Positions 33,975-41,779 of a stretch of DNA of 64,000 nucleotides are shown here, one piece after another. The stretch is from Candidatus Zymogenaceae bacterium. GTDB taxonomy: Bacteria; Desulfobacterota; Zymogenia; Zymogenales; Zymogenaceae. Location of the stretch: positions 62,001 to 126,000 of the forward strand of contig JAFGFE010000006.1 in NCBI GenBank assembly GCA_016931225.1, read 5' to 3'. Made by a program: the position numbers and the translations under genes. Below the pieces are notes generated by a model. The model saw only the letters and a program-made list of their open reading frames with translations, was not told the DNA's origin and ran no database searches. The first letter of the stretch is position 1; each line of letters starts with the position of its first letter.

Positions 33975-34202
33975 ATGGAGATCATCATTGTGTGGTTTAG
34001 GCGTTCAATGCGCGGGAGATCATGCGATATTGTGCGATCCGAGCGGCGGACGTTTGAAAACGTGTACCAGGCCGCATTACACGCAGAGCATATAATTGAC
34101 GGCGCCCTGGGCGGCGCCGGGAACGGAAACGCCACGCAATACCTGATGTTTTCCCAGGATGACCGGGGGGAGATAATCGGCGTATCACTCCCGGAGAAAT
34201 GA
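33975..34202 (+). CDS. Early array gene, small protein
   Basis: 75 residues from the ATG at 33975 (AGGGGGAAAC upstream). Beta-alpha mix with MEIIIVWFRRSMRGRSCDIV and AALHAEHIIDGALGGAGN. No recognised family. A hairpin GGCCCG-gatca-CCGGGCC lies between it and the previous gene, in place of a full leader module. Confidence 0.6.
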   Translation: MEIIIVWFRRSMRGRSCDIVRSERRTFENVYQAALHAEHIIDGALGGAGNGNATQYLMFSQDDRGEIIGVSLPEK

Positions 34203-34509
34203 TAATCGCCGGGGCGGGGATCACTCCCCGCCCGCACCGTGAAATATCCCCCAGGGGGAGCGGCGCCGGCACGGTGTCGGACGTCGCCCCCCCGTCCCCC
34301 AAAAACACCGGGGACCGGGGGCGCCGGGGAGCTGGGCGCCGGGGGGATGATCCGGGGGGACCTGGGGCCGGGGGCCATATTCCCCCCGTATCCGGGGCCT
34401 CTGAATTTCTGCAAGATTTCCCCGTATTCGGGCCGTATCCGGGACGGCAAATTTTCCCAAAAATTCCCGTATCCGGGGCGACAGAATTTCCCAAAAACCG
34501 GGAGGAAAC
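34203..34509 (+). repeat. GC-rich noncoding stretch with CCCGTATCCGGG cluster
   Basis: 307 bases without a gene. The first part has a hairpin CGGGGA-tcac-TCCCCG and long G/C runs. The last 125 bases hold two perfect copies of CCCGTATCCGGG (34385, 34466) and two one-mismatch copies (34421, 34432). The copies are followed by similar A/T-rich tails of the type GAATTTCCCAAAA. The ParB-like gene starts directly after, with GGGAGGA. Confidence 0.75.
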
Positions 34510-35523
34510 ATGACGTATCAGTGTGACATATGCGGAAAAAAGATAGACGCCGCCGGCGTATGCGACACGTGCGGCACCTGGGCCGCCGATCAGGTCCATC
34601 GCGTGATAGACGATCGCGTGTACCAGGTCCCGGTATCGGAGATCGAGGCGATCCCGGAGAAATTCCAATTCAAGCTGGATGTGGACGCCGACGGCGTGCA
34701 GCGCCCCTTGTCCGGCGTGTGGGACGTGTGGGCCGCCGGGGTGATCCTGGTCTATGAGGACCGGACCGGGCGGCTTTTCGTGGCGAACGGTCACCACCGC
34801 CTGGCCTATGCCCGCGCCCTGGGGGTGGACGTTATGGCGTCTCACCTTATCCGGGAGATCGAGGGATACACCGTATCCGACGCCCGGCGCATCGCGGCGG
34901 AAACAAATATCAAGGACAACAAGGGCACCGTGTACGATCACGCAGAATTTTTCAGGATGGATAAGTCATATTCGGATGAGACCGTAAGTCACCGGGGCAT
35001 TAAGTCAAAAGGCTATACTATCGGAAAGTCCAGTACCGACAACACCTATTCCCATTTCAGGGCAAAGCGGATCACGCCGGACCAGGCGCACGCGATCGCG
35101 GACGGGGCGCCTGGTGATGATACGTACCAGGTGGCCGGCGTGAAATTCGCCCTGGATAATCCCCGGTCAAAACCGGAGGAAATCCGCGCGTTCATCGAGG
35201 CGCTGCGGATTGTGGACCGGGCGCCGGTGCAGGATAATCTTTTCGGGTTCGACGACGCCGCCCTGGTGGACGCGGAGCACATGGGCCGGGAGGTCCGCCG
35301 TATCAGGGCGGAGATAAACGACAAGATCACGGCGGTGCGATCCGCCGCGAAACGCCCGGACACCGCCCGAAAGCTGGGGGTGGACGTGCGGGATCCCGGC
35401 GGCATCCTGAAACTGGTGGACGGGCTGAAAGCGGAGCTGGCCCGCTGGGAGAAGTGGTTTACCGATCCGGAGTTGACCACGCACGTCCGGGGACGTGTTC
35501 GGATGCGGGCGGCTGTGGCGTAA
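34510..35523 (+). CDS. ParB-like nuclease-domain protein with zinc ribbon
   Basis: 337 residues. An N-terminal CxxC pair set (CDICGKKIDAAGVCDTCGTW) looks like a zinc ribbon. A ParB/sulfiredoxin-type domain follows: VYQVPVSEIEAIPEKFQFK, then a catalytic-looking RLFVANGHHRLAYARALG and VMASHLIREIEGYTVSDARRIAAETNI. The rest is helical. Phage ParB-like proteins often modify or process DNA, or serve as regulators; it is not a partition ParB because no ParA is nearby. Confidence 0.75.
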   Translation: MTYQCDICGKKIDAAGVCDTCGTWAADQVHRVIDDRVYQVPVSEIEAIPEKFQFKLDVDADGVQRPLSGVWDVWAAGVILVYEDRTGRLFVANGHHRLAYARALGVDVMASHLIREIEGYTVSDARRIAAETNIKDNKGTVYDHAEFFRMDKSYSDETVSHRGIKSKGYTIGKSSTDNTYSHFRAKRITPDQAHAIADGAPGDDTYQVAGVKFALDNPRSKPEEIRAFIEALRIVDRAPVQDNLFGFDDAALVDAEHMGREVRRIRAEINDKITAVRSAAKRPDTARKLGVDVRDPGGILKLVDGLKAELARWEKWFTDPELTTHVRGRVRMRAAVA

Positions 35524-35577
35524 TCCGGGAATACCTGGGAATCGGTGGGATTCCCTGGGATGCGGTGGGAATACCCC

Positions 35578-35611
35578 CCCGTATCCGGGACCTTGTAATT
35601 TCCCCAAAAAA
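35578..35611 (+). repeat. CCCGTATCCGGG repeat with A/T tail
   Basis: Perfect copy followed by ACCTTGTAATTTCCCCAAAA, just before the start of the next gene. Upstream are two tandem units reading CCTGGGAATCGGTGGGATT and CCTGGGATGCGGTGGGAAT (about 35533-35571). Confidence 0.75.
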
Positions 35612-35621
35612 GGCGGTCATC

Positions 35622-35969
35622 ATGGCGGAAAAAACTGAAAACATGACACAATATAGGTTAGAGGCCCAGGACGCCACGCCCACACGCTCCAACCGGTGCG
35701 CTGCGTGCGGCGTCCCCCTCCCCCCGGTCAAGGCCCGGCCGAAGAATCACCGGAATATGTGCGATTACTGCCGCAAGGTGATCTCCGGGGAGCGGGGCCT
35801 GTTTCCCGTATCCGGGGATGACACGCCGGTGGAATATGACTATGCGTTTGATCGATACCGGGACCGGGTGGCCATTGAGGACAAAAAGCGGCGGACGTCC
35901 CGCCCGTCCCCGGACGGGGGAGACGTGGGCGATTTGCCGTTGTTTGAAAAACAGAATGATTTGTTTTAA
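35622..35969 (+). CDS. Zinc-ribbon phage protein
   Basis: 115 residues from the ATG at 35622. Four cysteines, CAACGVPLPPV and MCDYCRKV, form a zinc ribbon like those of phage regulators; the rest is charged and probably disordered. One repeat copy lies inside the gene, encoding PVSG (35805-35816). Confidence 0.65.
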   Translation: MAEKTENMTQYRLEAQDATPTRSNRCAACGVPLPPVKARPKNHRNMCDYCRKVISGERGLFPVSGDDTPVEYDYAFDRYRDRVAIEDKKRRTSRPSPDGGDVGDLPLFEKQNDLF

Positions 35970-35990
35970 CCGATCATAAAGGGGGTAGAC

Positions 35991-36206
35991 ATGGATCATA
36001 TTCAATTTCTTTTACAGGGCGTTTCCGAAATGGAGTATGACTTCACTGCCGAAGTCAAAAAGGAAATGGAGCGCCTGTGTCGATCCGGCGGCGTCGGTGA
36101 TACGAAACTCAATACGGTGCTGCGCGTCGCCCTGGAGAACATCGCCGGTCGATTCCGTATCATTGAATCGGAAAAGGAAAACTACGAAAACCTGCAATGC
36201 TTTTAA
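35991..36206 (+). CDS. Small uncharacterised phage protein
   Basis: 71 residues, mainly helical (DHIQFLLQGVSEMEYDFTAE, LNTVLRVALENIAGRFRIIE). AAAGGGGGTAGAC ribosome binding site. No recognised family. Confidence 0.65.
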   Translation: MDHIQFLLQGVSEMEYDFTAEVKKEMERLCRSGGVGDTKLNTVLRVALENIAGRFRIIESEKENYENLQCF

Positions 36207-36217
36207 GGGGGGTAGAC

Positions 36218-36402
36218 ATGGCAAAATTCAGATTCGAGGTGTTCATCTGCGCCGGGGGCGTGGAGGTGGAGGCGAAGGATCAACGCGAGCAGGCAAGCTG
36301 GCCGAAAAGAAAATCAAGGAGCTGGCGGGCGGCGCAGAAAACATCAACGTGGATGTCCTGGAGGAAGGCGAAAACGGCTGGTTCTATCACGGCCAGTGGT
36401 AA
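36218..36402 (+). pseudogene. Small phage protein gene with apparent frameshift
   Basis: The ATG at 36218 follows AAGGGGGGTAGAC and reads MAKFRFEVFICAGGVEVEAK, then degrades after about base 36295. A shift there joins it to KLAEKKIKELAGGAENINVD ending FYHGQW at 36402, which has normal composition. The whole makes one protein of about 61 residues. Base error or mutation; both frames are needed. Confidence 0.5.
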
Positions 36403-36405
36403 AGG

Positions 36406-36440
36406 CCCGTATCCGGGACCATCAAGATTCTGAAATTTAG
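36406..36440 (+). repeat. CCCGTATCCGGG repeat before the Imm-5-like gene
   Basis: Perfect copy at 36406-36417, followed by the tail ACCATCAAGATTCTGAAATT and the ribosome binding site of the next gene. Confidence 0.7.
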
Positions 36441-36449
36441 GAGGGAAAA

Positions 36450-37040
36450 ATGCTAACTGTCAGGTATCAAGATTTATGCAAACACCGGGAGGCTGGCTGT
36501 CACCACGATCTCTTGTGGCGTCTGTGTTTTGCGAAGCGCAGAGACATTCGTCTGCGAAAAATACTCAAGCTCAAGGGGTGGTTCTACACCCTGTACGCCC
36601 TGCACGTCTGCAATCACCCCGAGGTAGTGCCGATCATAGCCGCAGATTTTGCGGAACGGACACTCCCTGTTTACGAGGAATGCCGACCAGACGACGACCG
36701 CCCCCGAAGGCTTCTCGAGTCCGTGAGGAACGGAACGGTTACACATGCAACGGTCGAAGCGGTAGGCGAATCGCTCGATGATCTTATCAAGGACAGCTCT
36801 CTGCCGTTTTTATCGCTGATATATAACGCCGGGAAGGCCGTTTATTTTGTCGGCTGCATAACGGAAGAACGTGATACGGTTCGATCTGCTCACTATTTTT
36901 CCCACGTTAGCTACGATGCAATAAGCGGCGCAAAATCACACACATACGACTCTGCGGTTTTAAGAGAAAAAGAAAAACGCGAACGTGAGTGGCAGGTTCA
37001 GCGCCTTTTCTGGTACTGCGATAACTACGAACCGAAATAA
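36450..37040 (+). CDS. Imm-5-like putative immunity protein
   Basis: 196 residues. The helical block LYALHVCNHPEVVPIIAADF and AERTLPVYEECRPDDDRPRR matches the pattern of Imm-5-like immunity-type proteins found in bacteria and phages. The rest contains an Ala/Asp-rich linker region and a basic C-terminus. GGAGGGAAAA precedes the start. In a phage it could protect the host from a toxin or superinfection; that is inference. Confidence 0.6.
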   Translation: MLTVRYQDLCKHREAGCHHDLLWRLCFAKRRDIRLRKILKLKGWFYTLYALHVCNHPEVVPIIAADFAERTLPVYEECRPDDDRPRRLLESVRNGTVTHATVEAVGESLDDLIKDSSLPFLSLIYNAGKAVYFVGCITEERDTVRSAHYFSHVSYDAISGAKSHTYDSAVLREKEKREREWQVQRLFWYCDNYEPK

Positions 37041-37051
37041 TGGAGGATGAT

Positions 37052-37438
37052 ATGGGCAATATCAGGTTTTGAGAAAAAACACGTTTCGGGTATTTGGGCC
37101 GGAACGGATACGGTCACTGCGTCGGCATTACTGTGTATCGTCTGGGTGATGAGATTATCTTTTCGCCAACGAACACCAGGGGTGTGGCCCGGTGCTCTAT
37201 CTCTTTGCCGGAGGCACAGATTGACGAGCTGATTTCCGCGCTCAAAAACCAGAGTACAACGGAGACTGATGAAAGAACGGATAAAGTCAAGATTTCCTGC
37301 AAAAATTGTAACTCTCAGAACACCACTGTGCATGATACGGTTGATTTCGCTGACAGAGGGTATGACGCCTATGTCTGCCGTGACTGCGGCCACGAGGGCA
37401 AGGTATGGTATGTGGTGAAATACACCGAGATCGAATGA
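37052..37438 (+). pseudogene. Zinc-ribbon protein gene with in-frame TGA after codon 6
   Basis: The ATG at 37052 has a GGAGG site and gives MGNIRF, followed by TGA at 37070-37072 in the same frame that then continues EKTRFGYLGRNGYGHCVGIT to 37438. The body has a beta-rich N-terminal half and a C-terminal zinc ribbon (SCKNCNSQNT, VCRDCGHEG). The gene could instead start at the TTG at 37094, but that has no good ribosome binding site. Base error, mutation or UGA readthrough are possible. Confidence 0.55.
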
Positions 37439-37517
37439 CGGGGCCGTGGCCCCGCCGGATGCCGTGCGCTACGTGGTATCCGGCGGTATCACGGACTACA
37501 AGGAGGGATAGCATACA
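37439..37517 (+). promoter_or_regulatory. Two-hairpin leader module 7
   Basis: Hairpin A CGGGGCC-gt-GGCCCCG directly after the stop, hairpin B GCCGGAT...ATCCGGC, then a short spacer and AAGGAGGG before the start at 37518. It repeats the early array layout 4 kb downstream. Confidence 0.65.
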
Positions 37518-38324
37518 ATGGATTTTCAAGACTTTGATCGTATCGTGAATGAAACAGTGGAAGCGTGGAAAAAGGAGGCGGAAAAAGGCGACGGCGACTG
37601 GGCGCAGATTTTTGCAGACCAGTTTGTCAAGGATGTTTTTGCCGCCCCCGTAGACTGCACATGTGCGTGGCACAAAGAAATAACTGGGGACCAGCCGGGG
37701 AAATTTGTCGGGATCATAATCACGGCGTGTGACAGTCTAAACGTGCCGGTCCCGGTCGATGCGACGGAAGAAGAGGTGAGGCGTTACACGCTGCAATGCT
37801 TACCCAACATCCAATTGGAGAGAGAGGCCCACGATAAAATCAAAATAGAGGTGGCGGGGAGAGAGAAAAAAAGGCAGGATGAGTTTCTTCTGAACACGCA
37901 AAACAAAAATTTTAAATTGTATATGAGGGAATTAACCGATCTCATATCCCGCTATTCCTCCCCCCGTCCTTCCGGCGATGCCCTGCGGGACTGGAAAGGG
38001 GCATGGGAAAACGTCGATCGTTTTGAATCGTGCGAGAAACACCTTGCAGACGCACGCTCCTATCATGTTGCGATTTGTGCGTCCCGCATCGTCAAAGGCG
38101 TGGCCGACGGCGATCACGTAAACCTCGATGAAATCAACAACGATCCGGTATTCGAGAAATCATGGATTGATGATTTGGTTGTGTTGTATCAATCAATCCT
38201 ACATGACACGTCTGCGTCTGTTGAACAAGCTGTTGCCGCCATTTTTTCCGAAATCCAGTACAGGGTTTTTAAAAAGGAAATCGAACGCCAGAAATCGCGC
38301 AAAGAAGAACTGGGGTTACATTGA
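37518..38324 (+). CDS. Uncharacterised phage protein
   Basis: 268 residues, helical and charged (FDRIVNETVEAWKKEAEKGD, EREAHDKIKIEVAGREKKRQ). One Cys-rich spot DCTCAWHKE. No recognised family or motif. Ribosome binding site AAGGAGGG. Confidence 0.65.
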   Translation: MDFQDFDRIVNETVEAWKKEAEKGDGDWAQIFADQFVKDVFAAPVDCTCAWHKEITGDQPGKFVGIIITACDSLNVPVPVDATEEEVRRYTLQCLPNIQLEREAHDKIKIEVAGREKKRQDEFLLNTQNKNFKLYMRELTDLISRYSSPRPSGDALRDWKGAWENVDRFESCEKHLADARSYHVAICASRIVKGVADGDHVNLDEINNDPVFEKSWIDDLVVLYQSILHDTSASVEQAVAAIFSEIQYRVFKKEIERQKSRKEELGLH

Positions 38325-38705
38325 TTTATCCCCCTGGGGGTCCGGGCGTGTTCCCCCTTTGCGTCCGGGCCCCCGTATCCGGGGCCTCTGTATTTTTCCA
38401 AGGTTTTGGAAGGGGCGCGTAAAAAAAACGATGAAGAAACCAGCAAATTGCCATATGATAATTATACCATGTTAAGTAAAGTTATATATGAATTATATGA
38501 TACTATTATATAAAAGCATGTTAAGTATGCAATATTTAATTGACAATCGTTTTGTAAATAGTATATGATGTCGTTAAATTTTTCTATGGGTGACATGGCG
38601 GATTTTACGAGATACGTGATACGATACTATGTAGTGGTATTTTAATTTTCTCCATATACATGTTGACGTGTGCTCTGTTTACGTACATATTATTAGGATA
38701 TTTGT
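38325..38705 (+). promoter_or_regulatory. Intergenic region with repeats and candidate middle promoter
   Basis: A perfect CCCGTATCCGGG copy (38372-38383) and the palindrome TTCCAA-GGTT-TTGGAA (38396-38411) lie together. Then an AT-rich stretch has ATGTTAAGTA twice and a promoter candidate: TTGACA at 38540-38545 with TATGAT 18 bases on (or TATATG at 16). A 14-codon ATG frame (38430) could be a leader peptide. No larger gene. Confidence 0.55.
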
Positions 38706-38939
38706 ATGAATAAATATGTAACGAAAATGCGCCGGCAGTACTGGCGGTATGCACGGGGTGAAATAAGCCTGGAACGGCTCCAGGCTCGTATCGACCGGCT
38801 GGCGTGTTGTATGAATAGGAGGGGTATGGATGAAAAAAATTTTCAAGCATTTCATGGAGGTGAAAATGAAACGGAAGAAGTACACGATCATTCTGATGAA
38901 GAAGGTGAATCGGCATTGCATGGCGCCGATTCTGGTTGA
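38706..38939 (+). CDS. Small basic phage protein
   Basis: 77 residues, start MNKYVTKMRRQYWRYARGEI, AGGA upstream. It overlaps the next gene by 110 bases in another frame, and its second half loses normal composition; the true end may be earlier or the frame may be spurious. Lower confidence than its neighbours. Confidence 0.4.
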   Translation: MNKYVTKMRRQYWRYARGEISLERLQARIDRLACCMNRRGMDEKNFQAFHGGENETEEVHDHSDEEGESALHGADSG

Positions 38940-39075
38940 GGACGATCTTTTTTCCAGTCCCTCCCAGGCCGGACTCATGGCCCGGAACATGCTCGACGAG
39001 CTGTGCCCTGACGGGTTTTTCCTGGTCATGGACGAACACAACAAGCCGGTTGAGTTTTTCGAGGAGGCCGCGTGA
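38830..39075 (+). CDS. Small uncharacterised phage protein
   Basis: 81 residues with AGGAGG 7 bases upstream. Basic N-terminus (MKKIFKHFMEVKMKRKKY), then LVEDDLFSSPSQAGLMARNM and an acidic end. Its stop overlaps the start of the DUF3310 gene (ATGA), so the two are coupled. Confidence 0.65.
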   Translation: MKKIFKHFMEVKMKRKKYTIILMKKVNRHCMAPILVEDDLFSSPSQAGLMARNMLDELCPDGFFLVMDEHNKPVEFFEEAA

Positions 39076-39383
39076 TGGCCACGTTCCGCAGCATCCCGAA
39101 AGAGACCGACGATTCCTGGTACACGAAGGGCGGCATTGAGCCGATCGATTTCATCGCGTCGCAAAACATGGGATACCGGGAGGGGCGGATCGTCATGTAC
39201 GTCACCCGGTATCTCCACAAGAACGGCCTGGAGGACCTGAAAAAGGCCCGCTTCCACCTGAATCATCTCATCGATGAGATGGAGGCGGAACAAAAGGGGC
39301 GGCCGGTTATAGAACAATCTGAGGGTGTATGTTCCAACCCCCATCTGGACCCCGTGCAAATCAGGAGTTTCGAGGAGGAATAA
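39075..39383 (+). CDS. DUF3310 family (SaV-like) phage protein
   Basis: 102 residues. The core IEPIDFIASQNMGYREGRIV, MYVTRYLHKNGLEDLKKARF, HLNHLI is the usual DUF3310 pattern, found in many tailed phages near replication genes and possibly a nucleotide kinase-related or DNA-binding protein; function is not proven. Start at the ATG that overlaps the previous stop. Confidence 0.85.
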   Translation: MATFRSIPKETDDSWYTKGGIEPIDFIASQNMGYREGRIVMYVTRYLHKNGLEDLKKARFHLNHLIDEMEAEQKGRPVIEQSEGVCSNPHLDPVQIRSFEEE

Positions 39384-39386
39384 CCC

Positions 39387-40250
39387 ATGAAAAATCCGAT
39401 CCCCGCATTTATCACGCACCTCAAAAACCAGGGCAAGCGCCCCGGCACGTGGCGGCTCTACGGCAAAATCCTGATGCGGCTCCAGGAGCATAAAAACACC
39501 TGGGGTCCCGTCACCGGCCGCACCACCGCCCAGATCGAGGACTTTCTGTCCTCCATCGGGGGAACGGGAAAGTGGCGGAAGGTCAACACGATCGCGGTGA
39601 AAAACTTTTACCGCTGGCTGCACGAACGGGGCGCCATCCCGAACGACCCCACAGCGGAGATTGGAACACCGAAGGTTCCCGAACGGGAATACCTGCCCCC
39701 CACCGAGGCGGAGGTGGCCCGTATCCGGGCCGCCGCCGGACCTCGAATCGCCGCCCTTCTCTTTCACCTGGAACACACGGGCCTCCGGATATCCGAGGCC
39801 CTGGGCACGCGCCGGGAGGATGTGCTGCTCGACCGGGTGGAAAACGGGAAGCTGCGCCCCGCCCTGTTGGTGGAGGGGAAAGGTGGAAATCGGATCCACC
39901 TTCCCCTCCTCAACGCGCAGCACGTCGAATGGCTCCGGCGCCGTCTCCGGCACATGGAGCCGGGCGATCGCCTGTTCCGCTTCACGTACAGCACGGCGTG
40001 GTACGGCATCCACCACGCGGCGGTCCGGGCCGGGGTCCAGCGGGTGGTGTATGACGACGAGAACCGAAACCAGTATCACATATCCCCCCACTCCCTGCGC
40101 CGGTTCTTTGCGAAGCGCCTGGTGGATCGGGGTGTGCCTATCAACACCGTGCAGTATCTCATGCGGCACCGGTCGGTGGAGACCACCGCGAAATACGCCC
40201 GTGCGTCCGAAGGCGACGCCTGGCGGCAGATGGAGGCGGTGAATGGGTAA
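39387..40250 (+). CDS. Second tyrosine recombinase (XerC/D-like)
   Basis: 287 residues. SAM-like core-binding domain (FITHLKNQGKRPGTWRLYGK, FYRWLHERGAIPNDP) and catalytic domain with Arg in TGLRISEAL, Lys in EGKGGNR, HSLRRFFA, MRHRSVETT and Tyr in AKYARAS: all catalytic residues are present. It has no arm-binding domain. With the integrase at the left end this makes two recombinases in the element; roles in dimer resolution, inversion or a captured element are possible. One CCCGTATCCGGG copy lies in-frame (VARIRAA). Confidence 0.9.
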   Translation: MKNPIPAFITHLKNQGKRPGTWRLYGKILMRLQEHKNTWGPVTGRTTAQIEDFLSSIGGTGKWRKVNTIAVKNFYRWLHERGAIPNDPTAEIGTPKVPEREYLPPTEAEVARIRAAAGPRIAALLFHLEHTGLRISEALGTRREDVLLDRVENGKLRPALLVEGKGGNRIHLPLLNAQHVEWLRRRLRHMEPGDRLFRFTYSTAWYGIHHAAVRAGVQRVVYDDENRNQYHISPHSLRRFFAKRLVDRGVPINTVQYLMRHRSVETTAKYARASEGDAWRQMEAVNG

Positions 40251-40276
40251 ATGCAGCTGCTCGTAAGGAGATTATG

Positions 40277-40621
40277 ATGAACATTCTGAAACGAGATGAA
40301 CTGAAAACCCTGCGACACGCGGTAATCGTTTCTTTTTCTCCACACGTGTTCCGCTTTGCAGTGTGGAATGAAACGACCCTGGTGCACACGGTCGGGAGCA
40401 TCGAACCGGAAATGCGATTGCCCCAGGTCCGCTTTGCGTGGTACGACGACGTGGCGGAGCTATTCAGGGTTGTATTTGAGCATGAATCATTCCCGGAAAT
40501 ACCCGAGGGAGAACCGATTCCAAAAATTGAGGATGTGTTCGACTCATATCATTGCAGGCTAACCACGGTTTGTGAATCCACGATACCCGAAATCAAAAGG
40601 ATACTCGAGATCAATGACTAA
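40277..40621 (+). CDS. Uncharacterised phage protein
   Basis: 114 residues from the ATG at 40277, AAGGAG 6 bases upstream. Mixed alpha/beta (LRHAVIVSFSPHVFRFAVWN, PEMRLPQVRFAWYDDVAELF). The end overlaps the next gene by 8 bases. No recognised family. Confidence 0.65.
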   Translation: MNILKRDELKTLRHAVIVSFSPHVFRFAVWNETTLVHTVGSIEPEMRLPQVRFAWYDDVAELFRVVFEHESFPEIPEGEPIPKIEDVFDSYHCRLTTVCESTIPEIKRILEIND

Positions 40622-40883
40622 CCAACCCCACCACACCCCCCGCCAGGCGTGCGTCGCCATCCGGATCGCCGATTACTACCGCTATCTGAACGCGGGGGAA
40701 ACCTATTTGATGCGGACGAAAAAACTCCCCCCGGACGCGGAATGCACCGGCGCGTTCATCAACAAGCGCACCAACATGCTGAATATCATCTACGAAAGCG
40801 ACCGGTTCGATCCCGTATCCGGGAACCAATCGCCCCCGGTGATCTATACCTGGGATGTTATTCTATCTCCACATGTGAGGTGA
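40614..40883 (+). CDS. Uncharacterised phage protein
   Basis: 89 residues starting inside the end of the previous gene. ACVAIRIADYYRYLNAGETY and MRTKKLPPDAECTGAFINKR. The repeat CCCGTATCCGGG is read in-frame here as PVSG (40812-40823). No recognised family. Confidence 0.6.
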   Translation: MTNQPHHTPRQACVAIRIADYYRYLNAGETYLMRTKKLPPDAECTGAFINKRTNMLNIIYESDRFDPVSGNQSPPVIYTWDVILSPHVR

Positions 40884-40887
40884 TCTC

Positions 40888-41349
40888 ATGGAAAAGGAAA
40901 ACGAAAAACCGGTAAACCGGGAAATCGTCGACCGTATCCGGGGGGGCTATGATCCCACACCCGAAAACATCGAATCCCTGCTTGTTGCCGTTGCTTACCT
41001 GGTGGAAGATCAAGGCGGTATCATGTTCGGCTCATATTTTCCAAACAATAGCAATGATGGGTTGATCGCAACACAGGGTGATGCTGAAAGCATAAGTGCT
41101 CTATTGGCTGCGGCATTCAGCACTGAAAAATATTTCGGCATATTCTATGGAATCATACGGAAATTGGTGGAACACCCGGAGACCAAGCGCAAACTTCACG
41201 ACATTTGTCTCCTTGTTTTACTATACTATTATGATGAAAAGTCGCCATTGGAATTGATGAAAAAACTGAGTTCCAAAGAGGTTGTAATAAAGACGCACGA
41301 ACAAAACAAGATAAAAAATATCTTTACAAAGGAGGACGACCATGGATGA
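40888..41349 (+). CDS. Uncharacterised phage protein, paralogue of the next gene
   Basis: 153 residues. The central part PTPENIESLLVAVAYLVEDQ and SYFPNNSNDGLIATQGDAES aligns with the next protein, so the two are tandem paralogues. A one-mismatch repeat copy encodes RIRGG. Ends in an acidic/basic tail. Function unknown. Confidence 0.65.
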   Translation: MEKENEKPVNREIVDRIRGGYDPTPENIESLLVAVAYLVEDQGGIMFGSYFPNNSNDGLIATQGDAESISALLAAAFSTEKYFGIFYGIIRKLVEHPETKRKLHDICLLVLLYYYDEKSPLELMKKLSSKEVVIKTHEQNKIKNIFTKEDDHG

Positions 41350-41779
41350 AAAAACAGTAGAGAAGAACAAGAAAAGGGTTATGAAGGTCATCAACAAGCA
41401 TTTCGACGAAACGCCGGAAACCATTAGCGGCATGATCGCCGCAATCCGAGACATGGTGGATAAAACCAACGGGCACGCCGTTCTGGCGTACTACCCGAAG
41501 GACAGCGACACCGGTTTCGCCCTTCTTCACGGCAGTAGGGATCGTCTCTCCCAGGGTCTCGCCCAGGTGTTCAACGAGGCCCGGAACAAGGAAGGAGGAA
41601 TGGCGTTGTTCGCATCCACACTGCTTGTAATGACGAAAACGCTCAACATCCCCGGCGCAAAGGACATCGTGATGAATATGGCTTCGCTGATCGCCATCCA
41701 GGATACCGTTCTGCCGGCGCTTTTGAAGGCATACACCGAAACGGAAAAGGAGGAAAGCAATGAACCGATTATCCAGTAA
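41342..41779 (+). CDS. Uncharacterised phage protein, paralogue of the previous gene
   Basis: 145 residues, overlapping the previous gene by 8 bases. ETPETISGMIAAIRDMVDKT and AYYPKDSDTGFALLHGSRDR match the paralogue; then an Ala/Leu-rich helix region (MALFASTLLVMTKTL). Function unknown. Confidence 0.68.
   Translation: MDEKTVEKNKKRVMKVINKHFDETPETISGMIAAIRDMVDKTNGHAVLAYYPKDSDTGFALLHGSRDRLSQGLAQVFNEARNKEGGMALFASTLLVMTKTLNIPGAKDIVMNMASLIAIQDTVLPALLKAYTETEKEESNEPIIQ

Noticed and set aside
34510-35523. Plasmid-type ParB partition protein
   Set aside because: No ParA ATPase or centromere-like site is adjacent, and the N-terminal zinc ribbon is not typical; called only ParB-like.
38679-40169. 496-codon open frame antisense to the second recombinase and neighbours
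   Set aside because: The sense strand has all catalytic residues of a tyrosine recombinase and a DUF3310 gene; the antisense product shows no recognised family.
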